A stretch of 64,000 nt of DNA from Aeromonas fluvialis (GTDB taxonomy: Bacteria; Pseudomonadota; Gammaproteobacteria; Enterobacterales; Aeromonadaceae). The translations under genes were made by a program, and so were the position numbers. Position 1 is the first letter of the stretch. Each line of letters opens with the position of its first letter. The stretch covers positions 40,057 through 104,056 of the forward strand of contig NZ_CDBO01000057.1 in NCBI RefSeq assembly GCF_000819885.1, given 5' to 3'. A model generated the notes under the pieces. It did not search any database. It saw only the letters and a program-made list of their open reading frames with translations, and was not told where the DNA came from. This document shows positions 29,793 through 38,548 of this stretch, in pieces.

Positions 29793-29808
29793 TTGCAAAC
29801 GTTTTCCT
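29793..29808. promoter_or_regulatory. PurR-like operator upstream of the porin
   Basis: TTGCAAACGTTTTCCT matches 13 of 16 positions of the PurR consensus ACGCAAACGTTTTCGT, including the full central part. Other LacI-family regulators bind similar sequences, so the exact protein is uncertain. Confidence 0.5.
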
Positions 29809-29821
29809 TTTGCTTCGTTAT

Positions 29822-29843
29822 GGTGCGTGATTTGGATCACACT
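29822..29843. promoter_or_regulatory. CRP-like site upstream of the porin
   Basis: The half-sites CGTGA (29826-29830) and TCACA (29837-29841) have the six-base spacing of a CRP site. It lies directly upstream of the proposed -35, an activating position. Confidence 0.55.
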
Positions 29844-30006
29844 TTTGCCTCCATGACTCTCATTTTCATAAAAAGTTCCAAGTTTTTTCATTGCGGTTAA
29901 AAAAAACCGATGTTAGTCTCGGCTGCATAGTGATGCATGGATCATCACTAACACAGGGAATAACAACTTACAATTTAGTGTTTAATTACAGTAGGCATTG
30001 GAAACT

Positions 30007-31068
30007 ATGAAAAAAACAATTCTGGCTATTGCTATCCCGGCTCTGTTTGCTTCTGCGGCTAACGCCGCCACCGTATATGACAAAGATGGCACTGTATTTG
30101 ACGTTTATGGCCGTGCGCAATTTGATGTATATGACGACGGTGCTGATGATGACTTTAATAATAATGACAGCCAAAATAGTGTCGATGGCATGGGTTCTGC
30201 CCGACTCGGTGTTAAGGGTAAGGTTGCGCTGAACGACAAAATCGCCGGTATCGCCAAAGGCGAATGGGGTGTCACAGCCGAAAATACTGATAACAAAGAC
30301 GATAAAGACAATTTCAAAGCACGCCACGCATTCGCCGGCTTTGAACATGCTGATTACGGGACACTGGTATTTGGTCAGTCTGATACCGCGTTTTATCAAG
30401 CCGTAGCCGCAACCGATATTTTCAATACTTATGGTTATGAAGCCTTCTCCGGTATTGAAGTCGGTCGCCAGGAAGGTCAGGTAATTTATACTGGCAATTT
30501 CGGTGGCTTCTATGTCGGCGCCTCTTATCAGTTCCAAGACCCGACTTATGAATATTCATTCGGTGGCCAAGACCAGGATGGTAATGAATTCGGGTTTGAC
30601 AATGTTCAACTGGATAGCAGCTATGCAGGAACGCTCGGCTATGTCTTCGATTTTGGTCTGGCCGTCTATGGTGGCGTTCACTACGAAGACTTGGTCAGTG
30701 ATAACATCGATGACAAGACCAACTATGCATTGTCAGCTAGCTACACCTGGAACTCCTTGTACCTGGGTGCTGCCTATGTTCACTCTGATTTGAACGGTGT
30801 GAAAGCAGGTAACTATTCTGGTGATTTGACGCTGGATGGTTATGATCTGGTTGCCTCCTACGGCATCGACGCGTGGACCCTGTACACCGGTTATGCCTAT
30901 CAGGAAGCAGACGGTGATAATGTTAATAGCCTGGACACTGCCGATGCCTTCAAACTGGGTGTTCAGTACAGCTTTACCAGCAACTTCAAGACCTGGGCTG
31001 AATATCAGGTGAATAATCTGGATGATGCTGACGATGCTTGGACTGTTGCTCTGCAGTACAACTTCTAA
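30007..31068 (+). CDS. Outer-membrane general porin
   Basis: Trimeric porin for diffusion of small solutes, 353 residues. Signal peptide MKKTILAIAIPALFASAANA, then alternating beta strands starting FDVYGRAQFDVYDDG, the GSARLGVKG strand, the acidic loop DIFNTYGYEAFSG, and the C-terminal strand AWTVALQYNF ending in phenylalanine as needed for BAM insertion. GGAAACT precedes ATG 30007. The mature protein is very acidic. Codons are more AT-rich than in neighbouring genes, typical of highly expressed or laterally exchanged porins. It is related to OmpC/OmpF-type porins of Vibrionales and Aeromonas. Confidence 0.93.
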   Translation: MKKTILAIAIPALFASAANAATVYDKDGTVFDVYGRAQFDVYDDGADDDFNNNDSQNSVDGMGSARLGVKGKVALNDKIAGIAKGEWGVTAENTDNKDDKDNFKARHAFAGFEHADYGTLVFGQSDTAFYQAVAATDIFNTYGYEAFSGIEVGRQEGQVIYTGNFGGFYVGASYQFQDPTYEYSFGGQDQDGNEFGFDNVQLDSSYAGTLGYVFDFGLAVYGGVHYEDLVSDNIDDKTNYALSASYTWNSLYLGAAYVHSDLNGVKAGNYSGDLTLDGYDLVASYGIDAWTLYTGYAYQEADGDNVNSLDTADAFKLGVQYSFTSNFKTWAEYQVNNLDDADDAWTVALQYNF

Positions 31069-31122
31069 TGTGCGACGAGAGTCGTACAAATATCAGTCTA
31101 AATTATTGATTTAGATAAAGAA

Positions 31123-31155
31123 AGTGGTTCCGGGTCGCGCCGGAACCACTCCTTT
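31123..31155 (+). terminator. Terminator hairpin after the porin
   Basis: Eleven-base perfect stem AGTGGTTCCGG / CCGGAACCACT with loop GTCGCG. The following CCTTTA is a weak T run, so read-through into the structured region downstream is possible. Confidence 0.6.
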
Positions 31156-31159
31156 ACCC

Positions 31160-32090
31160 TTAAGGCAGCGTGAGAGCGAAGGGAAGCCCAAGCGGGTTCT
31201 GCTCACTCCAAATATCCCAGGGGAAACCCTCGGGAAACGGACAAGTCGAAAGATTTGCAACCGGTAACTCAATAGTGTCACTCGATCTTATGCTCCTTTG
31301 ACAGAGATCGACCCAGTGTCACCCAACCCTTTAGCCTCCCTGAGGTCGGGTTGTGCTTCCAACTGCCCTCCATAGATGATGAGTCTTCCAAGCGCCCCCA
31401 GGCGCGGGGTTTCTCCACCATCGACTTTCAGTCCTGCAATTCATTCCATGTGTCGGTATGACGTCCATTTGCGTCTGCCCAGTGGTCAAGTGCAGCCTGA
31501 CATTCATGTAAATAAGGAAGAGGATTCAGACCTCCGGTCAGCCTCTTTGCCATATTCGTACGCGCAAGCTGTGTATGCGATTGTTCCACCCGACTCCACT
31601 TCTTCCCTGTAGGGGAGTCGGAGATAGGATCCCGTGGTTCAGCCCACGGTAGCCTAGGGGTAGGGCATGTCCGGTAACGGAGTTGTCTGCAGCACCCTGA
31701 CCATGTACCCACCCGCAAGGGGTCTGTTTACCGCGAGGAAAACAGGGGATGCTGCCAGCATCAGGCGGATGAGGGGCTAGGCTAGCTGTATGTGAATCAC
31801 TGATAAACCCCGTCATTGTAAACCGGCGCAAGATGCTGATGCGCCGAAGCCAAAACGGTACGAAGCCGGTTGATCCTCTATTAGATGGGATCACGCTGAC
31901 ATCAAAGCTTTCGGGGGACAGGTGGCACCTAAAGCAATGAGCAATCATTCGGATACACGGAACTCGGCAAGCCCGTCTTGGTGCCCTCGGCAACATCGGG
32001 AGCAGGTGAACCGCAAGGGGAGCTGTTGCCATAGCGGGAATGGGAGGCAGGATAATCGCCGCTTGTGACTGACGTTAGCGTTTAAATCGG
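31160..32090 (+). ncRNA. ORF-less hairpin-rich region, candidate large structured RNA
   Basis: About 930 bases with no plausible protein on either strand. Many hairpins can form. Four have GNRA tetraloops readable only on the plus strand: AGGG-GAAA-CCCT (31219-31230), CAAGTC-GAAA-GATTTG (31242-31257), CCC-GCAA-GGG (31712-31721) and CC-GCAA-GG (32011-32018). Others are CCGACTCC/GGAGTCGG (31590/31614), CCGTGG/CCACGG (31632/31644), GATGCT/AGCATC (31748/31757), ACCGGC/GCCGGT (31822/31865), TGATCC/GGATCA (31871/31888), GGCACC/GGTGCC (31924/31980) and GGCAACA/TGTTGCC (31989/32024). GNRA density and size suit a group II intron domain I or another ribozyme-scale RNA. I see no reverse transcriptase and no clear domain V. 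Orientation and boundaries are inferred. Confidence 0.45.
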
Positions 32091-32093
32091 TAA

Positions 32094-32132
32094 CAAAAAA
32101 AAGGGAAGATGCCTCGGCATCTTCCCTTTTTG
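32094..32132. terminator. Strong bidirectional terminator
   Basis: A 14-base stem AAAGGGAAGATGCC and its complement with a two-base loop, A run before and T run after. It ends the aroF-tyrA transcript and would also stop a plus-strand transcript of the structured region. Confidence 0.85.
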
Positions 32133-32162
32133 GTGATATGAGCGGTGGTTGCTTTTGCAGGA

Positions 32163-33302
32163 TCAGCTGTGTTGGCGGCGGTCGTTTGCCTGGGCCAGCA
32201 GCATGCGACTCTCGCGCAGGAACTGGTCGGCATGTTCGCCGAAGAAACAGGAGACTTGCGAGAAGGCGTCGATAAAGCCTGCTCTGTCCCCTCGCTCCAG
32301 CAGCCCCAGCGCTTCGCCAAAGTTCTGGTAGTAGCGGTGGATCATCGCCAGATTCTGTGGGGACGACAGAATGATGTCGGCATAGAGGTGGGGATCCTGG
32401 GCAAACAGCCGCCCCACCATGGCGAGCTCCAGCCGGTAGATGGGGGAGCTCAACGCCAGCAGCCGCTCCAGATTGGCCTCTTCCCGAGAGAGGTGCCAGC
32501 CATAGGCGAAGGTGGCGAAGTGGCGCAGCGCCTGAATGAGGGTCATCGCCTCATCGTGGGCCTTGGCTTCCACCTGTTGCAAACGGGCGCCCCAGATGGT
32601 CATCTGATCCAGCAGCCACTGGCTGGCGGCGGGGTCACGACCCTGACAGCAGACGATCACCTGCTTGGCAAGGCTTGCCACATCGGGCCCGAACATGGGG
32701 TGCAGCCCCAGTACCGGCCCTGGGTGTACCGCCAGCATGTGTTCGAGCGGCACCGACTTCACGCTGGTGACATCGACCAGCAGGCAGTGGGCGGGCAAGT
32801 TGCCGAGCCGGTCGATGATCTGGCAGGTGATGTCGATGGGCACCGCCACCATCACCAGACCGGCGCCAGCGAGGATTTCGTCAGCGCGCGGCCAGTCGGC
32901 TTGCTCCAGGGTCTCGACCCGATAGCCTGAGAGGCCGAACATGTGGCCAAACAGCCGGCCCAGCTGGCCCTGACCGCCGATGATGACCACCTTGCCAAGA
33001 TCCGGCTTCATGCATTTGAAGTGGTTATCTTTTTCGCTGGCCGACTCGAGGATGTAGGATTCGCGCATCACACGGCGCAGCACGTCTTCGATGAGATCGC
33101 CGGGCACTCCCAGCAGCTCGGCCTCGGCACGACGGCGGGCCAGCATGCTCGCCTCCCGTTCCGGGGCGTAGATGGGCAGGCCGTGGCGGCTCTTTACCTC
33201 ACCCACTTCTCCCACCAGGGCAAGACGGGCGGCCAGCAGATCGATCAGCTGTTTGTCCACCGCGTCTATCTTGTCCCTGAGCACATTCAACTCTTCAGCC
33301 AT
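32163..33302 (-). CDS. tyrA: Chorismate mutase / prephenate dehydrogenase (T-protein)
   Basis: Bifunctional enzyme of tyrosine synthesis: chorismate to prephenate, then oxidation to hydroxyphenylpyruvate. Of 379 residues, about 1-90 are the AroQ mutase ([34 protein letters not shown]). About 100-370 are the dehydrogenase, with NAD-binding [16 protein letters not shown] and [22 protein letters not shown] and the catalytic-region histidine. ATG 33302 has AGGAT upstream. It follows aroF by 129 bases. Confidence 0.96.
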   Translation of the reverse strand: MAEELNVLRDKIDAVDKQLIDLLAARLALVGEVGEVKSRHGLPIYAPEREASMLARRRAEAELLGVPGDLIEDVLRRVMRESYILESASEKDNHFKCMKPDLGKVVIIGGQGQLGRLFGHMFGLSGYRVETLEQADWPRADEILAGAGLVMVAVPIDITCQIIDRLGNLPAHCLLVDVTSVKSVPLEHMLAVHPGPVLGLHPMFGPDVASLAKQVIVCCQGRDPAASQWLLDQMTIWGARLQQVEAKAHDEAMTLIQALRHFATFAYGWHLSREEANLERLLALSSPIYRLELAMVGRLFAQDPHLYADIILSSPQNLAMIHRYYQNFGEALGLLERGDRAGFIDAFSQVSCFFGEHADQFLRESRMLLAQANDRRQHS

Positions 33303-33352
33303 ATCCTGTCCCTGCTGGCGCCGCGGGCGCCCTGAAATTCAAGATGCAATAA

Positions 33353-33395
33353 GGTATCACGGCGTGAGCGGCTGGAGGCCACCAGCGGTGATACC
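33353..33395 (-). promoter_or_regulatory. Intercistronic hairpin between aroF and tyrA
   Basis: GGTATCAC and GTGATACC form a perfect eight-base stem closing a GC-rich loop. A second stem GGCGCC/GGCGCC lies at about 33318-33332. Neither has a T run, so they may modulate tyrA expression or mRNA stability rather than terminate. Confidence 0.4.
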
Positions 33396-33431
33396 CTGAT
33401 TGTTCAATAGGTTACGACAAGATACCACGGC

Positions 33432-34505
33432 TTACCGCGCAGTTCTGCCCTTGAGAGGATCAGCCAGCTGATTGTGGCAGCGGGCCAGCAGGGTGGCGGT
33501 GGTGTCCCAGTCGATGCAGGCATCGGTGATGGAGACCCCGTAGCGCATCCGCTCTTTGGGCTGCTCGCTGGACTGGTTACCCTCGAACAGGTTGGATTCG
33601 AGCATCACCCCGATGATGGAGCGGTTGCCCTCCTGGATCTGGTGGATGACATTGTCGGCCACCTTGGGCTGCAAACGGTGATCCTTGCTGGAGTTACCGT
33701 GACTGCAATCCACCACCAGGCCGGGCAGCAGACCTGCTTTCTCCAGCGCCTCTTCTGCCAGCGACACGTTGACCGAGTCGTAGTTGGGATGTTTGCCGCC
33801 GCGCAGGATCACGTGGCCATCCGGGTTGCCCTGGGTCTGCAGCAGGGCGACCTGACCCTGCTGGTTGATCCCCATAAAGGCGTGAGGGGAGGAGGCCGCC
33901 TGCAGCGCATTGATGGCGGTCCCCAGATTGCCGTCGGTGCCGTTCTTGAAGCCCACCGGCATGGAGAGACCGGACGCCATCTCCCTGTGGGTCTGGGATT
34001 CGGTGGTGCGGGCGCCGATGGCCGACCAGGAGAAGAGCTCGGCCAGGTATTGCGGGCTGATGGGATCGAGTGCCTCGGTGGCCAGTGGCAATTCCAGCTC
34101 CGCCAACCAGCAGAGCAGCTCGCGGGCGCGGTGTAGCCCCAGCTCCACATCGAAGGTGCCATTCAGATTCGGATCGTTGATAAAGCCTTTCCAGCCGACC
34201 GTGGTGCGTGGCTTCTCAAAGTAGACCCGCATGACAATGTAGAGAGAGTCCTGATAGGCGTCATGCAGCGCTTTGAGCCGTGTTGCGTACTCTTTGGCGG
34301 CGTCCATGTCGTGGATGGAGCAGGGACCACAGATCACCAGCAGGCGGTGATCGCGGCGGTGAATGATGTCGGCGATGGTCGTGCGGGCCCCTTGCACGAA
34401 TGCCAGTGCCTTGTCGGAGATGGGTAACTTCTCCTTGAGCTGAGCTGGGGTGATCATCACTTGTTCGGACTGGATATGGATATTGTTCAGGGGATCTCGT
34501 TGCAT
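33432..34505 (-). CDS. aroF: DAHP synthase, tyrosine-sensitive type
   Basis: First enzyme of the shikimate pathway, joining phosphoenolpyruvate and erythrose-4-phosphate. The 357 residues contain VICGPCSIHD, ARTTESQTHREMASGLSMPVGFKNGTDG and DCSHGNSSKDHRLQ with metal and substrate ligands. Position upstream of tyrA and the TyrR box mark it as the AroF (tyrosine-regulated) isozyme, as in E. coli. Confidence 0.95.
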   Translation of the reverse strand: MQRDPLNNIHIQSEQVMITPAQLKEKLPISDKALAFVQGARTTIADIIHRRDHRLLVICGPCSIHDMDAAKEYATRLKALHDAYQDSLYIVMRVYFEKPRTTVGWKGFINDPNLNGTFDVELGLHRARELLCWLAELELPLATEALDPISPQYLAELFSWSAIGARTTESQTHREMASGLSMPVGFKNGTDGNLGTAINALQAASSPHAFMGINQQGQVALLQTQGNPDGHVILRGGKHPNYDSVNVSLAEEALEKAGLLPGLVVDCSHGNSSKDHRLQPKVADNVIHQIQEGNRSIIGVMLESNLFEGNQSSEQPKERMRYGVSITDACIDWDTTATLLARCHNQLADPLKGRTAR

Positions 34506-34555
34506 CGTCTCTTCGCCTCGCCAGCGTCAGCACATTGGCTCTGATATCACTGGGC

Positions 34556-34573
34556 TGTAAATTTAAGTTTACG
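34556..34573. promoter_or_regulatory. TyrR box upstream of aroF
   Basis: TGTAAATTTAAGTTTACG fits the TyrR consensus TGTAAA-N6-TTTACA with one mismatch. It lies 51 bases upstream of the aroF start, just downstream of a possible promoter (TTGAAA and TATTGT on the minus strand), a position expected for repression by tyrosine-bound TyrR. Confidence 0.75.
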
Positions 34574-34788
34574 AAAGTACCGCTTTCGTTACAATAGCCA
34601 CCACAATACCAAGTAAATGCCAACTTTCAAGTGTGAATATGGAATTTAATAGCCTTTTGGCAATATAAAAGTGCTGTTCATAGCCAATGGTTTGGATTAA
34701 CTGCCAGATTCGTCCATGAAAAGCTACTGCTGTAATAATATCTTTACGATCTGGCAAGGGGAGGTCGAATGGCGGGGCAACTGGCAGT
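34574..34788. other. AT-rich spacer between aroF promoter and glgC terminator
   Basis: No gene is supported. It contains the aroF promoter, directly downstream of which lies a CGAAAG/CTTTCG inverted repeat (34573-34588). A 62-codon frame on the minus strand would need a TTG start and has no ribosome site. Confidence 0.5.
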
Positions 34789-34823
34789 AAAAAACGGGAG
34801 CCTGCAAGGGCTCCCGTTTTTTT
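34789..34823 (-). terminator. Terminator of glgC
   Basis: Stem AAAAAACGGGAGCC / GGCTCCCGTTTTTT with a six-base loop. The A/T runs allow function on both strands. It lies 26 bases after the glgC stop. Confidence 0.85.
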
Positions 34824-34848
34824 CGCGATAACAGTACTGGGCAGAGAG

Positions 34849-36177
34849 TTATGCCGGCACAGCTGGCTCTACAGCCGGCTCTACAGCCTGCTTGCGCGCC
34901 GTTTTTGCCAGTGCATCCAGCATGGGCTTGGTGACCAGTACGATCCCCTGTTCGGAACGATGGAAGCGGCGGGCATCCTCATCGGCGTTCTCACCGATCA
35001 CCATCCCTTCCGGCAGCTTGCACCCCTTGTCGATCACCACCCGACGCAGCCGGCAACCCGCGCCGATCTCCACACCCGGGAAGATCACCGCTTGATCCAG
35101 GGTACAGAAGGAGTCGACCCGTACATTGGTGAAGAGCACCGAACTCAGGATGAAGGAGCCGCTGACGATGGTGCCGCCGGAGAACATCGAGTTGATGGTC
35201 ATGCCGTGCTGGCCGTTGCTGTCCTGCACGAACTTGGCGGGGGGGGTCATGTTCTGGCTGGTCCAGATGGGCCACTCCTGATCGTAGAGATTCAGTTCCG
35301 GAGTGACGGAGGCGAGATCCATATTGGCTTCCCAGAAGGAGTCCACTGTGCCCACATCGCGCCAGTAGGGGCGGCGATCCGGACTGCAGCCGACACAGGA
35401 CATGCCAAACGGGTGAGCGAATGCGGTGCCCTCTTTCACCACGCGGGGGATCACGTCCATGCCGAAATCGTGGTGGGACTGTGCGTTGGCAAGGTCCTCT
35501 TCCAGCAACTGATAGAGATACTCGGCATCGAAGATATAGACCCCCATGGAGGCCAGCGCGGTGTCGGCCTTGCCCGGCATGGCGGGCGGGTTGGCAGGCT
35601 TTTCGACGAAGGCGTTGATCTTGCGATTATCATCCACCGCCATCACCCCGAAGGCGCTTGCCTCACTGCGTGGCACCTCGATACAGGCCACGGTGACCTT
35701 GGCGCCCATATTGACGTGGTCGAGCAGCATGGCGGCGTAATCCATCTTGTAGATGTGATCGCCAGCCAGCACCACCACATATTTGGGGGCGTGATCGCGG
35801 ATGATATCCAGATTCTGGTAGACTGCATCAGCTGTGCCGCGATACCAGTTCACCTCATCCACTCGCTGCTGGGCGGGGAGCAGATCGATGAATTCGTTCA
35901 TTTGATAGCGCAGGAAAGACCAGCCGGACTGGAGGTGACGCAACAGGCTGTGAGACTTGTACTGGGTAACGACACCGACGCGGCGGATGCCGGAATTGAT
36001 GCAGTTGGAGAGCACGAAGTCAACGATACGGAACTTGCCACCGAAATGAACGGCAGGCTTGGCACGGTTGTCGGTTAACTGTTTGAGGCGACTCCCCCGC
36101 CCTCCTGCGAGCACCAAGGCCATGGTCTCGTTCAGCAACTGTCTGGCTTTTGCTGTATTGGCAGGTTGTAACAACAT
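34849..36177 (-). CDS. glgC: Glucose-1-phosphate adenylyltransferase
   Basis: Makes ADP-glucose for glycogen synthesis. The 442 residues show [23 protein letters not shown] with the nucleotide loop, [32 protein letters not shown], and the sugar-binding VEKP. The C-terminal part is the left-handed beta-helix repeat region. AAGGGAT precedes the ATG. The C-terminus ends in an unusual repeat of VEPA units. No glgA or glgB is adjacent, so the glycogen genes are dispersed in this genome. Confidence 0.95.
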   Translation of the reverse strand: MLLQPANTAKARQLLNETMALVLAGGRGSRLKQLTDNRAKPAVHFGGKFRIVDFVLSNCINSGIRRVGVVTQYKSHSLLRHLQSGWSFLRYQMNEFIDLLPAQQRVDEVNWYRGTADAVYQNLDIIRDHAPKYVVVLAGDHIYKMDYAAMLLDHVNMGAKVTVACIEVPRSEASAFGVMAVDDNRKINAFVEKPANPPAMPGKADTALASMGVYIFDAEYLYQLLEEDLANAQSHHDFGMDVIPRVVKEGTAFAHPFGMSCVGCSPDRRPYWRDVGTVDSFWEANMDLASVTPELNLYDQEWPIWTSQNMTPPAKFVQDSNGQHGMTINSMFSGGTIVSGSFILSSVLFTNVRVDSFCTLDQAVIFPGVEIGAGCRLRRVVIDKGCKLPEGMVIGENADEDARRFHRSEQGIVLVTKPMLDALAKTARKQAVEPAVEPAVPA

Positions 36178-36377
36178 TTTTTATCCCTTTATGGTTAACT
36201 CATCCTGATGATGCCTTTTTTGAGGCCCAATGTAAGCGATTTCAGTCGCAGAACATCGGCTGCGCTGATTATTAAGTAATATATCATTGTTGTAGGCAAT
36301 ATCAAATATGATATGCCGAGGCGGTAATCAATCTTTCGACAGTCAGACGCAGTGGCCAACGGTAGGAGGCGCCAGGG

Positions 36378-37218
36378 TTATGCCTGCCGGGACTGGGGGG
36401 CTGCCTGTTTCTGGTACGCTGGAGGTGTCAGCCCCAGCAGCCACTGCACGGTCGAGGCGACGGTGATGGAGGAGACGGTGCCCACCAGGATCCCGGCAAA
36501 CAGGGTGAAGGAGAAGCCGTAGAGGGTGTCACCGCCAAACAGCAAGAGGGCACCCACGGTAAACAAAGTGATACCCGAGGTGATCATGGTGCGGCTGGAG
36601 GTTGCCTTGATCGCCACATCGGAGCAGGCGTGGATCCTCATCTGGGTGCGCGAGCTGAGCAGGTCCCGCAGTCTGTCCGATATGATGATGTTGTCGTTGA
36701 GGGAGCCGCCGATCACCGCCATCAAACCGGCGATGATGTTCAGATCGAATTCGATCTGAAAGAGTGATAACAGCCCCAGCGCCACGATGGCGTCATGGAC
36801 CACTTAGAGCAGGATGTCGGTGGCCTGACGCCACTCGAAGCGAAACGCCAGATAGGCCGACATCGCCAGGGACGCTACCAACACCGCCAGCATCCCCTGC
36901 TGGAACAGCTCGGCACCCACCTGGGGGCCGACAATGGTGGTACGCAGCAACTCGACCGGCATCCCCAGCTGCTGGGTCAGCATGGTGGCGAGATCTGCCG
37001 CAGGCCAGGGCAGTTCGTGGGGGGGCCGCTTGATCAGCCACTCGCCGGGAGTACCGGCCGAGCTCAGCTCAACGGCCCCCGCCAGTAAAATCGAGCCCCA
37101 GGATCAGGCCGTTCACCAGCAAGATGGCGACGCTGGCCACAGTCAGCAGGATGGAGGCCCAGAGGCCAATATAACGCCAACGGGTCAGCCCCATTGCAAC
37201 GACCATTCTCAACATCAT
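36378..37218 (-). pseudogene. Decayed secF (SecDF2-type), frameshifted
   Basis: From an ATG at 37218 with a good AAGGAG site the frame reads through the SecF N-terminus (ACTTRWRYIG-like first helix and GLDFTGG), then breaks near 37090 by one extra G in a G run. Correcting it gives VELSSAGTPGEWL and, at the end of this frame, ATDILL followed by TAA near 36804. The remainder VVHDAIVALGLL through SDRLRDLL and the last helices is open to 36378. At least two lesions are present. A functional housekeeping secDF must lie elsewhere. Confidence 0.8.
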
Positions 37219-37355
37219 TCTCTCCTTGGCCATCCTGCATCAGGCTGTTGGCCCATCACGACGTGCCGCGACAAGCCAGGGAAAAGTGGCCGCCCCGGCC
37301 ATATCCATGGCCGATGGCGTAGCCAAAGCCGTTCATCAGAGGGACTGCTGTCCCG

Positions 37356-37860
37356 TTACATCTTCAGCGTGCACTCGCTGCTGTGTCCCCACAGGGGGTT
37401 GATGATGGCGCGCGTCCCCCAGATCCCGATGTCATGCTGGAGAGCAGACCCAGAATGAGGGTGATGGAGAAGCCCTGCAGCGACCCGGAGCCGATGGAGT
37501 AGAGCACCACGGCGCAGATGAGGGTGGTGATGTTGGCATCGAAAATGGTGTGGAAGGCCGAGCGATAGCCAAAGTCGATGGCGTTGGCCAGTGAGCCCCC
37601 TTCTCGCAGACGATCCTTGATCCGCTCGAAGATCAGCTCATGGGTATCCACCGCCATGCCCACTGTTAGCACCCGATCTGCGATCCCCGGCAGGGTCAGC
37701 ACGGCGCCCTGTGCGCTGCGCGTGACGCTGGCGCCGCGCAGGGCCGCTCACCGAAAAAGGTGGGCAGGGAGTAAAAGGTAAATGTCAACAGTATCAACAG
37801 CAGCAGCGCGTACTGCCACTTGCTCATGCGGTTGAGAACGGTGCGATTGCTCTTTCTCAT
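37356..37860 (-). pseudogene. Decayed secD with large internal deletion
   Basis: The N-terminus MRKSNRTVLNRMSKWQYALL and FYSLPTFFGE is typical of SecD, but the frame then jumps within a few codons to the C-terminal membrane region (LTLPGIADRVLTVGMAVDTHELIFERIKD, FDANITTLICAVVLYSIG). A further frameshift lies near 37435, after which GIWGTRAIINPLWG continues in another frame to a stop at 37356. Roughly 450 codons, including the whole periplasmic domain, are missing. It sits upstream of the secF remnant in normal secD-secF order. Confidence 0.8.
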
Positions 37861-38018
37861 GGCAAACAAGCCGCTGTCAGGAGAATGGTGCCCGGGCCGA
37901 TAGCAACAAGGCTCGGCAAGGCGCAAAAAATGGGATGCATCAGATGCGGATCAGGCAGCCGCCGGATCCGTCAGGAAGAGGAGATGAGCAAACAGTGGGT
38001 GTGCCAGCCCCTCAGGGG

Positions 38019-38478
38019 TCAGGCACTCAGATAACTCTGGGTGAAGCGATATTGCAGATGTTGGCGCTGCAGATGGCGCCGAAGCGATCGCGAAAACGCT
38101 GTCTGTGATAGCGCTCGGGGGCCAGTATCAGCCAGCCGAGCAGCAACAGCAGGATGGCCTGGGCCGACCAGCTCTGGATCAGCTCGTAGACCAAGCTGTT
38201 GGCTGGTTGTCACTGCGTAGGGATGGTTCAAGACGCAGCAGGTGATTCTGATGGCTGCCGACAAATTTGATGATGCCATCATCACAGTCGCTAACCTGAT
38301 TGAACACCTGACTCTGCTGCTGCTCACTCTGGGGAGATGCGGGTAGCAGCGGGCCTTCCATTTGGGTGATGGAACAAAGCAGGCTGAGGGCGATAACCAG
38401 GGTTACCAGCACCCGTTTGGCTTTGTCGATAAGGCGCAAAAAGTTAATTCCCGATAAATAAGGCAGGCACGCTACCAC
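38019..38478 (-). pseudogene. Frameshifted small membrane protein
   Basis: Starting near 38478 (GTG) or 38438 (TTG with GGGA upstream), the frame encodes a hydrophobic segment RVLVTLVIALSLLCSI and a soluble part up to RSDNQPTA. One frameshift later the sequence continues as LVYELIQSWSAQAILLLLLGWLILAPERYHRQRF, and a second shift gives a basic tail ending FTQSYLSA. The composite would be a two-helix protein of about 150 residues. I do not recognise it. It directly follows the decayed secD. Confidence 0.45.
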
Positions 38479-38548
38479 ACGCGCGCGGTGTGAACAGGGT
38501 CACAGGCCACGACACACCGGGCGTGTGGCGCCACAGAGGGGCCGGTCG

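Larger units (their letters stand above)
29609..30006. other. Divergent intergenic region between dinG and the porin gene
   Basis: About 400 bases without a gene. It contains a PurR-like box (29793), a CRP-like site (29822), a possible porin promoter TTGCCT/CATAAA (29845-29872) and an AT-rich stretch with small hairpins before the porin ribosome site GGAAACT. Confidence 0.5.

Noticed and set aside
31376..32032. Frames of 78-164 codons inside the hairpin-rich region
   Set aside because: Proline-, arginine- and cysteine-rich composition, no ribosome sites, and they conflict with the RNA stems.
31070..32090. Calling the hairpin-rich region a complete group II intron
   Set aside because: No domain V/VI or reverse transcriptase could be found by eye, so only resemblance to domain I is claimed.
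34569..34757. 62-codon minus-strand frame between aroF and glgC
   Set aside because: Needs a TTG start without ribosome site, overlaps the TyrR box region and resembles no protein.
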